This document shows, piece after piece, positions 9,803 to 20,200 of a stretch of 60,868 nucleotides of DNA. Numbering within the stretch: the first letter of the stretch is position 1; the number at the start of each line of letters is the position of its first letter. Made by a program: the position numbers and the translations under genes. This stretch comes from Thalassotalea sp. 1_MG-2023 (lineage in GTDB: Bacteria > Pseudomonadota > Gammaproteobacteria > Enterobacterales > Alteromonadaceae): the NCBI RefSeq assembly GCF_030546745.1, contig NZ_JAUOPD010000019.1, positions 1 through 60,868 on the forward strand, read 5' to 3'. The notes under the pieces are model-generated. The model saw only the letters and a list, made by a program, of their open reading frames with translations, had not been told where the DNA came from and searched no databases.

Positions 9803-9964
9803 TTAAGAAGTAGGCGGGCCAAATAGCATTTGTGATATCCAGACAACAAAACCGAATCCACCAACGATAATGACTGATAAAATCGGCGCTAAAAATACCG
9901 CAAGAAAAATAAAGGTGTTTCTTTCATGCTTACGTTGCCTTTCTGGAGTGACTTCGTTTGGCAT
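9803..9964 (-). CDS. napE: NapE, small membrane protein of the nitrate reductase operon
   Basis: A 53-residue frame runs from ATG at 9964 to TAA at 9803, with AAGGAC 7 bases before the start. A polar N-terminus (NEVTPERQRKHE) is followed by one membrane helix (FIFLAVFLAPILSVIIVGGF) and the ending FVVWISQMLFGPP, which is the NapE family signature. NapE is a membrane protein of unknown exact role encoded first in many nap operons. The order napEDABC is that of the alpha-type Nap systems of Shewanella. An FNR-type promoter lies directly upstream. Confidence 0.93.
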   Translation of the reverse strand: MPNEVTPERQRKHERNTFIFLAVFLAPILSVIIVGGFGFVVWISQMLFGPPTS

Positions 9965-9992
9965 ATTGTTTGTCCTTCATAGGTTTTTAGCC

Positions 9993-10034
9993 ATTATGCC
10001 TAAAGCTAAAACGAGAGAGTTGATCCATATCAAT
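9993..10034 (-). promoter_or_regulatory. FNR-dependent promoter of napEDABC
   Basis: TTGATCCATATCAA (10021-10034) is a perfect match to the FNR/Anr consensus TTGAT-N4-ATCAA, centred at 10027.5. On the minus strand a CATAAT -10 element lies at 9998-9993. A start site 7 bases beyond it (about 9986) places the FNR centre at -41.5, the class II activator position. The leader to napE would be about 22 bases. The same box also lies about 110 bases upstream of tmcA. Confidence 0.88.
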
Positions 10035-10141
10035 GTTAAGTGCGTTTATATTTCTGATGAATTATCGCTAACATCAGTTCAGAATTGGGTTATTGCTTGG
10101 TATGATAAATCTCCTATTAATGAGAGTAATTGAGTAGTTAA

Positions 10142-12271
10142 GTGCATTCTTCTGACGAGTTATTACAATGGTTATCATCGTGGCAACCTGATATTTTAGC
10201 TGCAAATGAACGAAGACTAGTGATTGCAGAAGGTGAGCTTTCATGGCAGCACAAAGTAGCTGAACGTTTTTTTTATTTTTATCAGAAGAAAAATGGCAGC
10301 ATATATTTGTGGGGAGATTCTCAGCCGTACTTACCAGGAAATAAACACAACTACCGCCATCAATTAGGCCGCGAAAATGATTTGGTTATTTTTGCTGATG
10401 AAAACTTTCATCCCGATGCCTTTGCTGCATTATCAGGCACAATTAAAGCCGGCGGAGTGCTATTGTGGTTAAAGCCAACAAACGGTAAACCTAGCTCATT
10501 TATGCAGCGCATAGAAACTGAGTTTGCTCGAAATCATAATGTTATAACTATTACAGCATCATCATTACCTGTTATTAACCCAGTAAAACTGGATAAGATT
10601 GCCCCTCAACCTAAGGGCTTAAAAAAAGGTTGTGCAACCTTAGAACAACAGCATGCTGTGGATGGTATTTTACGTGTTACTGATGGCCATAGAAATCGTC
10701 CGTTAGTGTTAACAGCAGATAGAGGGCGAGGAAAATCAACCGCATTAGCGTTGGCAAGTGCTTACCTTTTATTGCAAGCAACGCAGCAACAGCCAGTTAC
10801 TATCATTATTTGTGCGCCAACCATAAATGCGTTAAATGTATTTTTTCAGCAGCTGTCGATACATTGTCCACAAGGTGTGTTAACTAAAGGTTTATTCGAA
10901 TATCAACAGCATTGTGTAAAGTTTATTCCAATAGATGTGTTATTAGAAACAAAGCCAACATGTCAATTACTGTTAGTGGATGAGGCAGCAGCTATTCCAG
11001 TACATTTATTGTCTGATGTTGCTACACATTATAAACGCATTGTGTTTTCATCAACACAACACGGCTATGAAGGGGCTGGTAGAGGTTTTGCCATTAAATT
11101 TCAGCGTTTATTAGCTAACATCTCTCCTCAATATCGCACATTACATCTTCAACAGCCGATCCGCTGGCGTGAAAATGATCCATTAGAAACACTTATTTAC
11201 TCCACCTTCTTGTTTGATTGTCAACACGAACCATTACCAATAATACAAGGCGCAACGGGACAACAGTTCCGCTTTGTGACTAATAATGAATTAACTAGGG
11301 ATAATGCCTTATTATCACAAGTGTTTGCCGTGCTCATGAGCGCGCATTATAAAACCACGCCGTCTGATTTAAAATTACTGCTCGACAATAATGCGGTACG
11401 AATTGTTATTGGCTATGAAGAAAATAATTATTCAGTGAATGCAGTAGCGTTGATCGTTGAAGAAGGCGAGGCAAGCAATGAAGATATAGCTTCCGTGATC
11501 AATCATGAAAAGCAATTAGCCAATCAGTTTATTCCGCAATATTTACTCAGGCATCTATCTGTTGAAAACGCCTTTCAATATCGTTATTGGCGCGTAAATA
11601 GAATTGCTGTTACTGAGACTATGCAACATTTAGGTATAGGTAGTAAACTTCTTAGCTTTGTAGTAACAGAAGCAGAACAATTAGCTATTGATTTTGTCGC
11701 AACCAGTTTTTCAGCAAACCAAGCGGTTGTGTCATTTTGGCAAAAAAATGGTTTTGCTGTGGTTAATCTTGGAATGTCAAAAGTACAAGCCAGTGGTGAA
11801 CATGCTGCGTTACTGTTACAAGCTCTGAATAACCAAGCTAAAACAATTGAACATGCTTTGGCAGAACAATTTTATCGAAAAGTAGCCTTTTATTTACCTA
11901 GTGTATTTCAAAAACTACCAGCTTCATTAATTCGACAGTTAATGTACAGTGGTCAGCCACAATGGTTACCCCCATTAACATCTACCGATAACCTTGTCGT
12001 TAAAGCATTTAGCGATAAAAAAATGCAATTTTTACAAAGTGCTTTTAGCTTGCAACTTTGGATGTTGCATTATTTAACTAATGATCATGTAGTGGCTGAA
12101 GATATTATCAAAGGCACGTTGTTTTCTGACGCTGAAATCGCCTTAGACTTTATGGTTGTTAAACTTTTACAACAACACTGTGATGCTGATATTTGCAAAG
12201 CGTTTTCAATGTCGGGTAAAAAACACATTCAACACCAATTACAACTATTATTAGGTAATTTAATTTGCTGA
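10142..12271 (+). CDS. tmcA: tRNA(Met) cytidine acetyltransferase
   Basis: TmcA makes N4-acetylcytidine at the wobble base of elongator tRNA-Met, using acetyl-CoA and ATP. The 709-residue protein has an N-terminal DUF1726-like part, an RNA-helicase-like ATPase with TADRGRGKSTALALA (Walker A, about residues 194-208) and LLVDEAAAIP (Walker B, about 278-287), and a GNAT domain around RVNRIAVTETMQHLGIGSKLL. It is slightly longer than the E. coli protein. A stop codon lies directly before the GTG and no ATG follows near the start in this frame, so GTG is the likely start, but no clear ribosome site is visible. It is divergent from nap. Confidence 0.93.
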   Translation: MHSSDELLQWLSSWQPDILAANERRLVIAEGELSWQHKVAERFFYFYQKKNGSIYLWGDSQPYLPGNKHNYRHQLGRENDLVIFADENFHPDAFAALSGTIKAGGVLLWLKPTNGKPSSFMQRIETEFARNHNVITITASSLPVINPVKLDKIAPQPKGLKKGCATLEQQHAVDGILRVTDGHRNRPLVLTADRGRGKSTALALASAYLLLQATQQQPVTIIICAPTINALNVFFQQLSIHCPQGVLTKGLFEYQQHCVKFIPIDVLLETKPTCQLLLVDEAAAIPVHLLSDVATHYKRIVFSSTQHGYEGAGRGFAIKFQRLLANISPQYRTLHLQQPIRWRENDPLETLIYSTFLFDCQHEPLPIIQGATGQQFRFVTNNELTRDNALLSQVFAVLMSAHYKTTPSDLKLLLDNNAVRIVIGYEENNYSVNAVALIVEEGEASNEDIASVINHEKQLANQFIPQYLLRHLSVENAFQYRYWRVNRIAVTETMQHLGIGSKLLSFVVTEAEQLAIDFVATSFSANQAVVSFWQKNGFAVVNLGMSKVQASGEHAALLLQALNNQAKTIEHALAEQFYRKVAFYLPSVFQKLPASLIRQLMYSGQPQWLPPLTSTDNLVVKAFSDKKMQFLQSAFSLQLWMLHYLTNDHVVAEDIIKGTLFSDAEIALDFMVVKLLQQHCDADICKAFSMSGKKHIQHQLQLLLGNLIC

Positions 12272-12280
12272 TAAGTGAAA

Positions 12281-12502
12281 TTATCGTCGACACTGCCAAC
12301 TCCAAAACCGGTGCATTGTGTGATAATCACATACGCTTGTTGTTTCTGGTAAATAATCTACTGAGATGATCACTTTCTCAATATAGTGAACAATGGTTTT
12401 TGCCAGCCCTTGACTGGGGGCATCGCAATAGGTGTTGAGTAGAATAGTTAACCATTGTTCAGATGTTGTTGCATATTGCTGAGTAATATCGATACATTTC
12501 AT
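12281..12502 (-). CDS. Small conserved-type hypothetical protein (73 residues)
   Basis: I do not recognise a family. The protein is soluble, with two helical stretches (EQWLTILLNTYCD and GLAKTIVHYIEKVIISVDYL) and a C-terminal tail with Cys, His and Trp (VCDYHTMHRFWSWQCRR). It begins 5 bases after the stop of the next small gene upstream, with AGGA 9 bases before its ATG, so the two are probably one transcript. It converges on tmcA with a 9-base gap. Real coding is likely because of the coupled arrangement and the ribosome sites. Confidence 0.55.
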   Translation of the reverse strand: MKCIDITQQYATTSEQWLTILLNTYCDAPSQGLAKTIVHYIEKVIISVDYLPETTSVCDYHTMHRFWSWQCRR

Positions 12503-12507
12503 TGTTA

Positions 12508-12693
12508 TTAATCCTGTCTACCTACACAGCTCGTTAGTAAGCTTTGCCAAATAACTTTCTTTGCAGCGGAATTTAAACTTTGGCATTCATTACCGTGAAT
12601 TACGCCTGACGTGATCAATGTTGCTAACAAATGTTGTGGCAGGGCAACCTGTGCAAGTTCTCTAGTTTGGGGGGTCGCTTTATTTTTTGTCAT
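12508..12693 (-). CDS. Small hypothetical protein (61 residues)
   Basis: I do not recognise a family. After a polar N-terminus (MTKNKATPQTRE) comes a helical body with LAQVALPQHLLATLITSGVI and the segment CQSLNSAAKKVIWQSLLTSC. The ATG has AAGGAA 7 bases upstream. The gene lies 5 bases before the 73-residue gene on the same strand, forming a two-gene unit downstream of and convergent with tmcA. A small helical adaptor is one possibility, but nothing in the sequence proves it. Confidence 0.55.
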   Translation of the reverse strand: MTKNKATPQTRELAQVALPQHLLATLITSGVIHGNECQSLNSAAKKVIWQSLLTSCVGRQD

Positions 12694-12849
12694 GCTTGTT
12701 CCTTACGTTGACACTGGTAGTAACAACTGTAGTCATTCAATTAACTTAATACAAATGATAATTAATCGTATTTAATGCTTTGTTGATGTTGTTAAGTACC
12801 GATTTTAGCGTTACTATCTGATGTGTAAGTAATATTATGGAGTAATTTA

Positions 12850-13734
12850 ATGACACCAGTCATTGAAGTAAAAGGGTTAACAAAAAAATATGGTGAGTTA
12901 AATGCAGTTGATGGCGTAGATTTTACTATTAATCAAGGCCAATGTTTCGGTTTGCTAGGTCCAAATGGTGCAGGCAAAACAACAACAATTGAAATTATGG
13001 AAGGGATCATCAAACCCTCTTCTGGCCAAGTGAACTACTATGGAAAAACTGCTACTACTACTGATATTTCTCAACAAATAGGTATTCAATTTCAACATAC
13101 GGCTTTGCAAGATTTTCTAACGGTAAAAGAAACATTAACGCTTTTCTCTTCATTTTATCAACAGACGATAAGCCATGAACGTTTAATTGAATTATGTGAT
13201 TTAGGTGATTTTCTATCGCGCGATAACCGCTTATTATCTGGCGGTCAAAAGCAACGTTTGTTATTGGCATTGGCATTAATTAATGACCCCGATATTGTTT
13301 TTTTAGATGAACCAACAACAGGGTTAGATCCACAAGCAAGACGAAATTTTTGGCAGTTGATAGGTAAAATAAAAGCCAACAATAAAACAGTCATTTTAAC
13401 GACACATTATATGGACGAAGCAGAGCAACTTTGTGACGATGTAGCAATCATGGATAAAGGCAAAGTCATTGAACAGGGCACACCTGAACAGTTACTTTCT
13501 AGACATTTTAAAGATGTTTTTATCAATCTGCCAAAAGAAGATATCGATAAACAGATAGTTGCAGAAAACAACTGGTTGATTGAAGGCAACAAGGTGGTTA
13601 TATCCACGTCAACCGTAGAACAAACATTAGCATATTTGATAAAACAAAATATTTCACTAACGGGGCTACATGTAAAGTCGCCGAATCTTGATGATCTGTT
13701 TTTAAAGTTAACAGGTCATTCGTTGAGAGAATAA
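12850..13734 (+). CDS. ABC-2 type exporter, ATP-binding protein
   Basis: This 294-residue ATPase has Walker A GPNGAGKTT (37-45), signature LSGGQKQR (about 131-138), Walker B IVFLDEPTTGLD and the switch His in TTHYMDEAEQL. Residues after about 220 form the C-terminal extension typical of NatA/DrrA-like exporters. It energises the permease encoded 1 base downstream. The substrate is unknown; drug, lipid or sodium export are the usual roles of this subfamily. The ATG is preceded by GGAG at a normal distance. Confidence 0.93.
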   Translation: MTPVIEVKGLTKKYGELNAVDGVDFTINQGQCFGLLGPNGAGKTTTIEIMEGIIKPSSGQVNYYGKTATTTDISQQIGIQFQHTALQDFLTVKETLTLFSSFYQQTISHERLIELCDLGDFLSRDNRLLSGGQKQRLLLALALINDPDIVFLDEPTTGLDPQARRNFWQLIGKIKANNKTVILTTHYMDEAEQLCDDVAIMDKGKVIEQGTPEQLLSRHFKDVFINLPKEDIDKQIVAENNWLIEGNKVVISTSTVEQTLAYLIKQNISLTGLHVKSPNLDDLFLKLTGHSLRE

Positions 13735-13735
13735 T

Positions 13736-14740
13736 ATGAACATTAGTCGGTTTTTAGCTGTCGTTAAGGCACGTAATTTAGAATTTGTTAGAGATAAGTC
13801 ATCGTTAGGTTGGAGTATTTTATTTCCTGTTATTTTGTTAGTGGTGCTTTCATTTGTTTTCTCTGGTGATGGTAAAGCCGCTTATAAAGTAGGTGTGATA
13901 GATTTAACAAATGTTGAATCAAACTTTCTGCAAACGAAGTATATAGATTTTGTTGATTACCAAGATGTCACGCTTGCGCAAACTAAGCTTGCTCATCACA
14001 GCCTTGATATGGTGGTTGATTTTACCAATCAACGGTATTGGATCAATCAAGACTCTCCTAATGGTTATTTAGTTGAAAAAATATTTTTAGCTGAGCAATC
14101 AGGCTTTGAAGCATTATCAACTAAGGGTGAAAAAATACGCTATGTTGATTGGGTGTTACCCGGTATTTTAGGAATGAATATGATGTTTTCATGCTTGTTT
14201 GGTGTGGGGTATGTCATTGTCAGGTATAGAAAAAATGCAGTTTTAAAACGATTAAAGGCAACTCCGCTAACGGCATTAGAATTTGTCAGTGCGCAATTAG
14301 TATCACGCACGATTATCGTGATGCTAACCTCAAGTATTATTTATATTGGCTGTAACGTTTTCTTTAATTTCTATATGTTAGGCAGCTATTTAGATTTATT
14401 TATCGTTGGTTTACTGGGGTCATTAAGTTTGATCACCTTAGGGTTATTGATGGCTTCAAGAAGTAAAAGTGAAGAGCTTACTGGCGGATTGCTGAATCTA
14501 GTTTCTTGGCCAATGATGATGCTTTCCGGCGTTTGGTTTAGCCTTGAAGGCGCACCTAAAGGGTTACAATTTTTTGCTGACTTTTTACCTTTGACTCATT
14601 TAGTGTCAGGCGCACGAAAAATTATTACAGAAGGGGCAAGTTTATCAGATATTAGTTATCACTTAGCGATAATGGCGGTGATGACTACCGTTTTCTTATC
14701 GCTAGGCGCTTATTTTTTTAATTGGAATACAGAACGTTAA
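13736..14740 (+). CDS. ABC-2 type exporter, permease
   Basis: The 334-residue membrane protein has an N-terminal helix (about 26-42), a periplasmic segment of about 100 residues and five further helices, the ABC-2 permease layout. The region LPGILGMNMMFSCLFG and the later GGLLNLVSWPMMMLSGVWFSLEGAP are typical of the family. It starts 1 base after the ATPase gene, so the two are coupled. Its stop codon overlaps that of the convergent regulator gene. Confidence 0.92.
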   Translation: MNISRFLAVVKARNLEFVRDKSSLGWSILFPVILLVVLSFVFSGDGKAAYKVGVIDLTNVESNFLQTKYIDFVDYQDVTLAQTKLAHHSLDMVVDFTNQRYWINQDSPNGYLVEKIFLAEQSGFEALSTKGEKIRYVDWVLPGILGMNMMFSCLFGVGYVIVRYRKNAVLKRLKATPLTALEFVSAQLVSRTIIVMLTSSIIYIGCNVFFNFYMLGSYLDLFIVGLLGSLSLITLGLLMASRSKSEELTGGLLNLVSWPMMMLSGVWFSLEGAPKGLQFFADFLPLTHLVSGARKIITEGASLSDISYHLAIMAVMTTVFLSLGAYFFNWNTER

Positions 14741-16869
14741 TTTTGTATAAACGGGTGGGTTAACTTTTTAATATCTGACTGAGGCGAATCAGCCTGCGTA
14801 AACAATAAAGTATCTATACTAGCAAGTGTTGATAAGTTGGTATAAGAACCTAAAGAACCTTTTGGTAATTTAACTAATGGCGTGATAGTTTGCGTGGCAA
14901 AACTGTAAAAGCTAATAAGGTGGTAACGCCGATAATTTTTACGGTAATAAATACCTTGGTTGGTATACTCCCATGCATACGTGACTCTAAAAACCTTTCC
15001 AGATAGCTTCTCTAAAGGGTTGTCATTAAACAAATTATTATCTAATTCTTTCTGCCAAAGTCCTTTTTTGTTGGCAGTATACACTAACGTTGAAGGGGAA
15101 GTCATAACACCAAAGCGACCACCATCAAACGTTAAGCGTTTGCTTTCTCCCGTTGTTATGTCAATTTGATGTAAATCTACGTATTCACTTTCATAGACTG
15201 CAGAAATAATGGCGTCGTCTTGCCAAGACCAGGTAGGACGATTGTGTTCTTTATGTTGGCTAGGCACGATAGACAACTTTTGCGTGTCCATATGGTAGAT
15301 GTAAATTCTGTCTGATTCATTACCTTCTATTGGTGCCAGAAACGCAATTTTTGAACCGTCGTGTGACCATCGCGGGTAACGGATAGAACGCTCTAAAAAG
15401 GTTAACTGGGTGCGATTTTTTCCAGAGGTATCAGTTAACCATAGTTCATAAAAACCTGACTCATTAGACACATAAGCAATTTTGTTTTGCTGTTTAGAAT
15501 AATGTGGGTGATGATGGCTAAATTCTGATTGTATCAACGGAAAAGGTGTTGAAACGATATCACTATCAAGAGCGAGTGTTGCTAAATGGTATTTTTCACT
15601 TCGTTGTTGAAAAAACAATTCTCCACTTTTGTTGGCAAATGCAGGGTAACTAAAGCCATCAATATCAATTTTAACCGTTTTCTTTTTAGCAATATCAACA
15701 ATATGACCTGTTCTTCGATCAGCTCGTTGAGCAGCATATACCAGTTTTTTGCCAGAAGGGTGCCAAGTTAAGCCTACTATGTCTTCTTCATTATAAGTAA
15801 TAGGGGTCGCTTTTTTGCTAGCAAGATTTACCAGATAAATATTTTCATTAAAACGGCTAACACGTCGGGTAACAGCAATATGTTTTCCATCAGGGGAAAA
15901 TTTAAAGTCTCTGTCTTTATAACCACAATCTCTACTACAGGAAAAGCGAATCGGCTGGCTTTGTTGGTCGGTTAAATCAATAAAATAGATCCCGTTGTTT
16001 TCTGCCGGTTCGTGAAAGCCATGAAAGGCAAGGGTTTTGTCATCAGGTGAAATATCAATGTAGTAATAACCACCTTTTAATGGGCAGTCAGCAATAGGCT
16101 TTTCTTCTCGTGTTTTAATTTTTAATTGAATTACTTGGCATTGGCTACGATCAGCTGCACGCTTGGCAAAATATAAATATTGGCCATCGTTACTCCAAAC
16201 AGAATGACTTAGATGATTATTGCCAAAGGTCAGTTGTTTTGGTGGGTGTTTGTCGTTCGTACGATCTTTTACATATAAATTATTATCAGCTTGTTCACCA
16301 CTCCACTTAAAGACAATTTGTTGGCCATCAGGTGACGGCGAAGCAAAAAGCTCAGTACCCGGTTCTTTGGTAATTTCACTAACTACTAGGTCGTTATATT
16401 GCTTTGGTTGCGTTAATTGCATAACTACAATTGCAAGTAAGCCAATTAAAGCAACAGCAAGTGCAATGACCCCTTTAGGGGCTTGATTAGCAGTGGGCAA
16501 TTGACTTTCATTTTCTAACGGAGTTGGCGGCTCAGTAACGGGTAAGTAAACGGGCTCAATTAATAATCGGTAACCTACTTTTCTAATTGTCTCAATCACT
16601 TCACTATCGCCAGCTGCACCTTGCAGATTCTGACGCAAGTGCCAAATGGCATTGGTTAGCGCTTTTTCGCCAACGTATTGGTTGCCGTTCCAGACATTTT
16701 CTATCAATTCATCTCTGGGAATAACGCGTGGATATTCCTTTGCCAAATAGCACAACAGCTCTATGAATTTCGGTTGAATGGATTGTTTTTCTTGTTCGGA
16801 AAAACAAATCGCGTATTCGATGGGGATCACTTGACATTGACCAATAGTGAATACCGAATCTGAAATCAT
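14737..16869 (-). CDS. CadC-like membrane regulator with beta-propeller sensor domain
   Basis: An N-terminal OmpR-type winged helix (about the first 95 residues, with KFIELLCYLAKEYPRVIPRDELIENVW and ETIRKVGYRLL) is joined by a Pro-rich linker and one membrane helix (GVIALAVALIGLLAIVVMQL) to a large periplasmic part. That part is built of repeated FSPDGK, SHDGSKIAF and SPDDKTLAF motifs, the PD40/TolB-like propeller. The frame is open to a TTG at 16923, but the ATG at 16869 gives a better N-terminus and is used here; neither start has a strong ribosome site. Such proteins sense signals in the periplasm and bind DNA directly. It is divergent from the TonB receptor, which it may control. Confidence 0.88.
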   Translation of the reverse strand: MISDSVFTIGQCQVIPIEYAICFSEQEKQSIQPKFIELLCYLAKEYPRVIPRDELIENVWNGNQYVGEKALTNAIWHLRQNLQGAAGDSEVIETIRKVGYRLLIEPVYLPVTEPPTPLENESQLPTANQAPKGVIALAVALIGLLAIVVMQLTQPKQYNDLVVSEITKEPGTELFASPSPDGQQIVFKWSGEQADNNLYVKDRTNDKHPPKQLTFGNNHLSHSVWSNDGQYLYFAKRAADRSQCQVIQLKIKTREEKPIADCPLKGGYYYIDISPDDKTLAFHGFHEPAENNGIYFIDLTDQQSQPIRFSCSRDCGYKDRDFKFSPDGKHIAVTRRVSRFNENIYLVNLASKKATPITYNEEDIVGLTWHPSGKKLVYAAQRADRRTGHIVDIAKKKTVKIDIDGFSYPAFANKSGELFFQQRSEKYHLATLALDSDIVSTPFPLIQSEFSHHHPHYSKQQNKIAYVSNESGFYELWLTDTSGKNRTQLTFLERSIRYPRWSHDGSKIAFLAPIEGNESDRIYIYHMDTQKLSIVPSQHKEHNRPTWSWQDDAIISAVYESEYVDLHQIDITTGESKRLTFDGGRFGVMTSPSTLVYTANKKGLWQKELDNNLFNDNPLEKLSGKVFRVTYAWEYTNQGIYYRKNYRRYHLISFYSFATQTITPLVKLPKGSLGSYTNLSTLASIDTLLFTQADSPQSDIKKLTHPFIQN

Positions 16870-17247
16870 AAATCGAGCTAATGCCTTGTTATATATTTGG
16901 GGTGGAGTACAAAAACGTTGCAAAATAATAATAGCGATTACTCACAACACATACAATATAAACTCGTCTTAAAAGTGTAACTATTTTACATTTATACAAA
17001 AAAGCAATGACGATATTGTTATTTATTACTTAATGATTTTAAAAGGAAAAATAAAAATAGATGTTAAATAGAGATAGAAAAGACGCTCAGCCGATTGTGC
17101 CATAACCTACACTTACGTAAATAAGTAGCTAAAGCAAAAATAATAAAAGTCGTTGCTTATAATTACTGTCACATTTTTTATGAACTAAGTGGTGCATGAA
17201 AGTTGGCAGAATAAAAAGAAAGTCACATAAAAAATAAGGGAAATGTC
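16870..17247. other. Divergent intergenic region, regulator/TonB receptor
   Basis: There are no genes in these 378 bases. An AT-rich tract is followed by the dyad ACTTACGTAAATAAGT near 17111-17126 and a TATAAT at 17158-17163, a plausible -10 for the receptor gene without a good -35. This is where the divergent winged-helix regulator would be expected to bind. Confidence 0.4.
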
Positions 17248-20200
17248 ATGAAAAAAACACGTATTTCGGTCGCGATACAGTCAGCTATGTTTAGCTCTGT
17301 TGTTGCTATCTCTGGTACTGCTTCAGCTGATGAAAATCAGTTACTTGCTGAAGTGGAAGCACAATCTTCTTCAGCTCAAAGTTCGTCAGAAAAACAGGTA
17401 AAAGAAGATAAGCCTGAAAAAATTACCGTGACAGGTTCACGCTTAAGACGCGATAGTTTCAGTGTTGCGACACCATTAGCGACAATGGACAGAGAAGCCA
17501 TTGAAGATACTGGTATTGGTTCTTTATCAGATATCTTAATTGATGAACTTCCTCAATTATCAGAAGGCACAAGTAACAGTAACTCTCAATCAAGTGTGCA
17601 AAATACCGGCCTTTCAACTATTGATCTACGTGAATTAGGTACGAACCGTACGTTAACGTTAATTGATGGTCGTCGTGTTGTGTCTAACAGTTATAGCGGT
17701 AACTATGTCAGCTTAAGCACTATACCTTCAGGTATGGTAGATCGCGTAGAAGTTATCACTGGTGGTGCATCAGCTGCATATGGCTCAGACGCTATTGCAG
17801 GTGTTGTAAACATTATTACTAAAAAAGATGCCGAAGGTTTTTCTTTTAAAGCACGTGGCGGTGAATCAACAGACGGCGGTGCTCGCGAGTACGGTTTAGA
17901 TATGGATTTTGGTACAGATATCGCTGATGGCCGTGGTAGCATTTTCCTAGCAACAAGCTATGACCGTGAATTTGGTTTAGATTTTGAAGATCGCAGCCGT
18001 GCGCAACAGCAAGACTCATGGGATTATGATGATGATCTTATGTGTAATGTAATGCTAACGGAAACTGGCGATCAATGTATGCGTGACATAACGAAAGCGG
18101 ATTGGCGCAGTTTAAGTGACTCGATCCCTGGTGGCGTATTTGATGAAGAAAGTAGCACACGTCCAGATGCTGGCTTTTGGTATGATCAAAATGGTTTACG
18201 CGATGATTGGCATGAAGAACGCTACGGCATTAATACTAATCAGTTTGTAATGCTTCGTGTACCTGATGAAAAAGCATCTGCGGCAGTAAAAGTTGATTAT
18301 GATCTAACTGACGATACGATGTTCTACGGTCAGTTACAATATAGCTATAACCGTTCAATCAATGATAAAGCACCTGAAAGTGAAGATGAATGTGATTTAA
18401 TTGTTACCCGTGATTCATCGACGGGCGAGTTTGGTGAAGACTGTATCGGTCGTATCCCTAAAAACAATCCGTTTATGCCGGAAGAAATTCGCGATCAAGC
18501 AAGTTCTAGCGGTGTAAAATGGGATAGAAATTTTGCTGAAGTTGGAAACATTGTTACCGATAACACTCGAAGAACTATTCGTTCGTGGGCTGGTTTACAA
18601 GGTACTATGTTCGATGGCGAATGGGATTGGGATTTATCTGTAGGTTTTGGTAAGTTCGAACAACGTCAACGTCGTTTTAATGAGCTTTATGTTTCAAATG
18701 TACGCAATGCATTAGACGTAGAAAGTGACGGTAATGGTGGTTACCAATGTGTTGACGCTACTGCTCGCGGCGAAGGCTGTGTACCGTTAAACTTATTTGG
18801 TGAAGGCGCTATTTCTGATGAAGCAGCTGATTACATTCGTGCAAATCCAACCATCAACACTGATATTGAGCAATTCAATATGCTTGGTTATATGGCGGGC
18901 GACTTGTTTGAAATGCCAGCTGGTATGGTGTCTTCGGTATTTGGTTTTGAATACCGTAAAGATTCACAAGAAGTAAGCACAAATGTACCTGATGGCGGTG
19001 TAACGTTTAATTACGTGCCTGATTTTAAAGGTGATTTAAGTGTTGCAGAAGTGTTTGCTGAGGCGGCATTCCCATTATTAAAAGATGTTGAAGGTGCGAA
19101 AAACTTATCAGCTGAGGTATCAGTTCGATTGGCTGAATACGACTTAGATAACATCGATTTAGTACAAAGTTACAAAGCAGGTTTAGTGTGGGAACCTATC
19201 GAAGGGTACGCTGTTCGTGCTAATTGGGCTCGTGCGCAACGTGCACCAACGATTACTGAAGCCATGTCACCACCGCGTGGTGATTACGATTCATTTGATG
19301 ATATTTGTGATGGAGTTACTGCGACATCAACAGATGAAGGCCATGCAAATTGCCGACAAATTCCAGGAATTGCTGCCGAAATTGCTGCTGAAGGTCAATT
19401 TGATGACGAGAATAGTGGTTATTCACCTAATGTGGGTAATGCCGACTTATTTGAAGAAACCGCGGAAACAGTAACACTTGGTATCACGATGGCGCCGGCA
19501 TTCTTAGATGGTTTTAGAATGGCGATTGATTACTATGACATTTCAATTGAAGATGCGATCACCTCATTTGGTAACGAAGATATCATTGAGTTTTGTTATA
19601 ACTCTTCGCTAGCGTTTGGTAGTGATAACCCTTTTTGTAATGACGTACAACGTGACCCAACTGATGGCCAAATTATTGGTGTAATGCAACGTCTTTATAA
19701 CCAAGATGAAATCAGTACCAGTGGTTATGATGTAGCCGCTGAATATCGTTTTGATTTAAATGAATATGGTAATGTTAAAATCAAAGCCGATTGGACTCAT
19801 GTAATAAGCTACCAAGAAACAAAAACATCTCCTGATGGCCAATACACGACAGATTACACCGGCTCATTATCTGCTGACGTATTCCAAGATGCGGCAAGTG
19901 CATCGGTAACTTGGTACAAAGATAGCTGGCGTGTTCGTTGGAGCATGAAATATAAGAGCGACGTTGTTTCAAGTAAGTCACTTTATGATGATTTTTACGA
20001 GCCGCTTGATGCAGAAGGTAATGGTGGTGTGATCACTGAATACTACGCAGCATGTGCTGAAGACTCAAGTGTGTGTGTTGATAACCCAGAAAAACCTTAC
20101 CAGTTATTCTTACCGTCATATGTGCGTAATGATGTGTCTGTTTCTTACAGCACTGATTTAAGCAGCGGTGCGGAGTTACGCTTATTTGGTGGTGTTAACA

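Noticed and set aside
9870-10133. Plus-strand 87-codon frame across the nap promoter
   Set aside because: It is antisense to napE and runs through the FNR box; the protein has no recognisable pattern and no good ribosome site.
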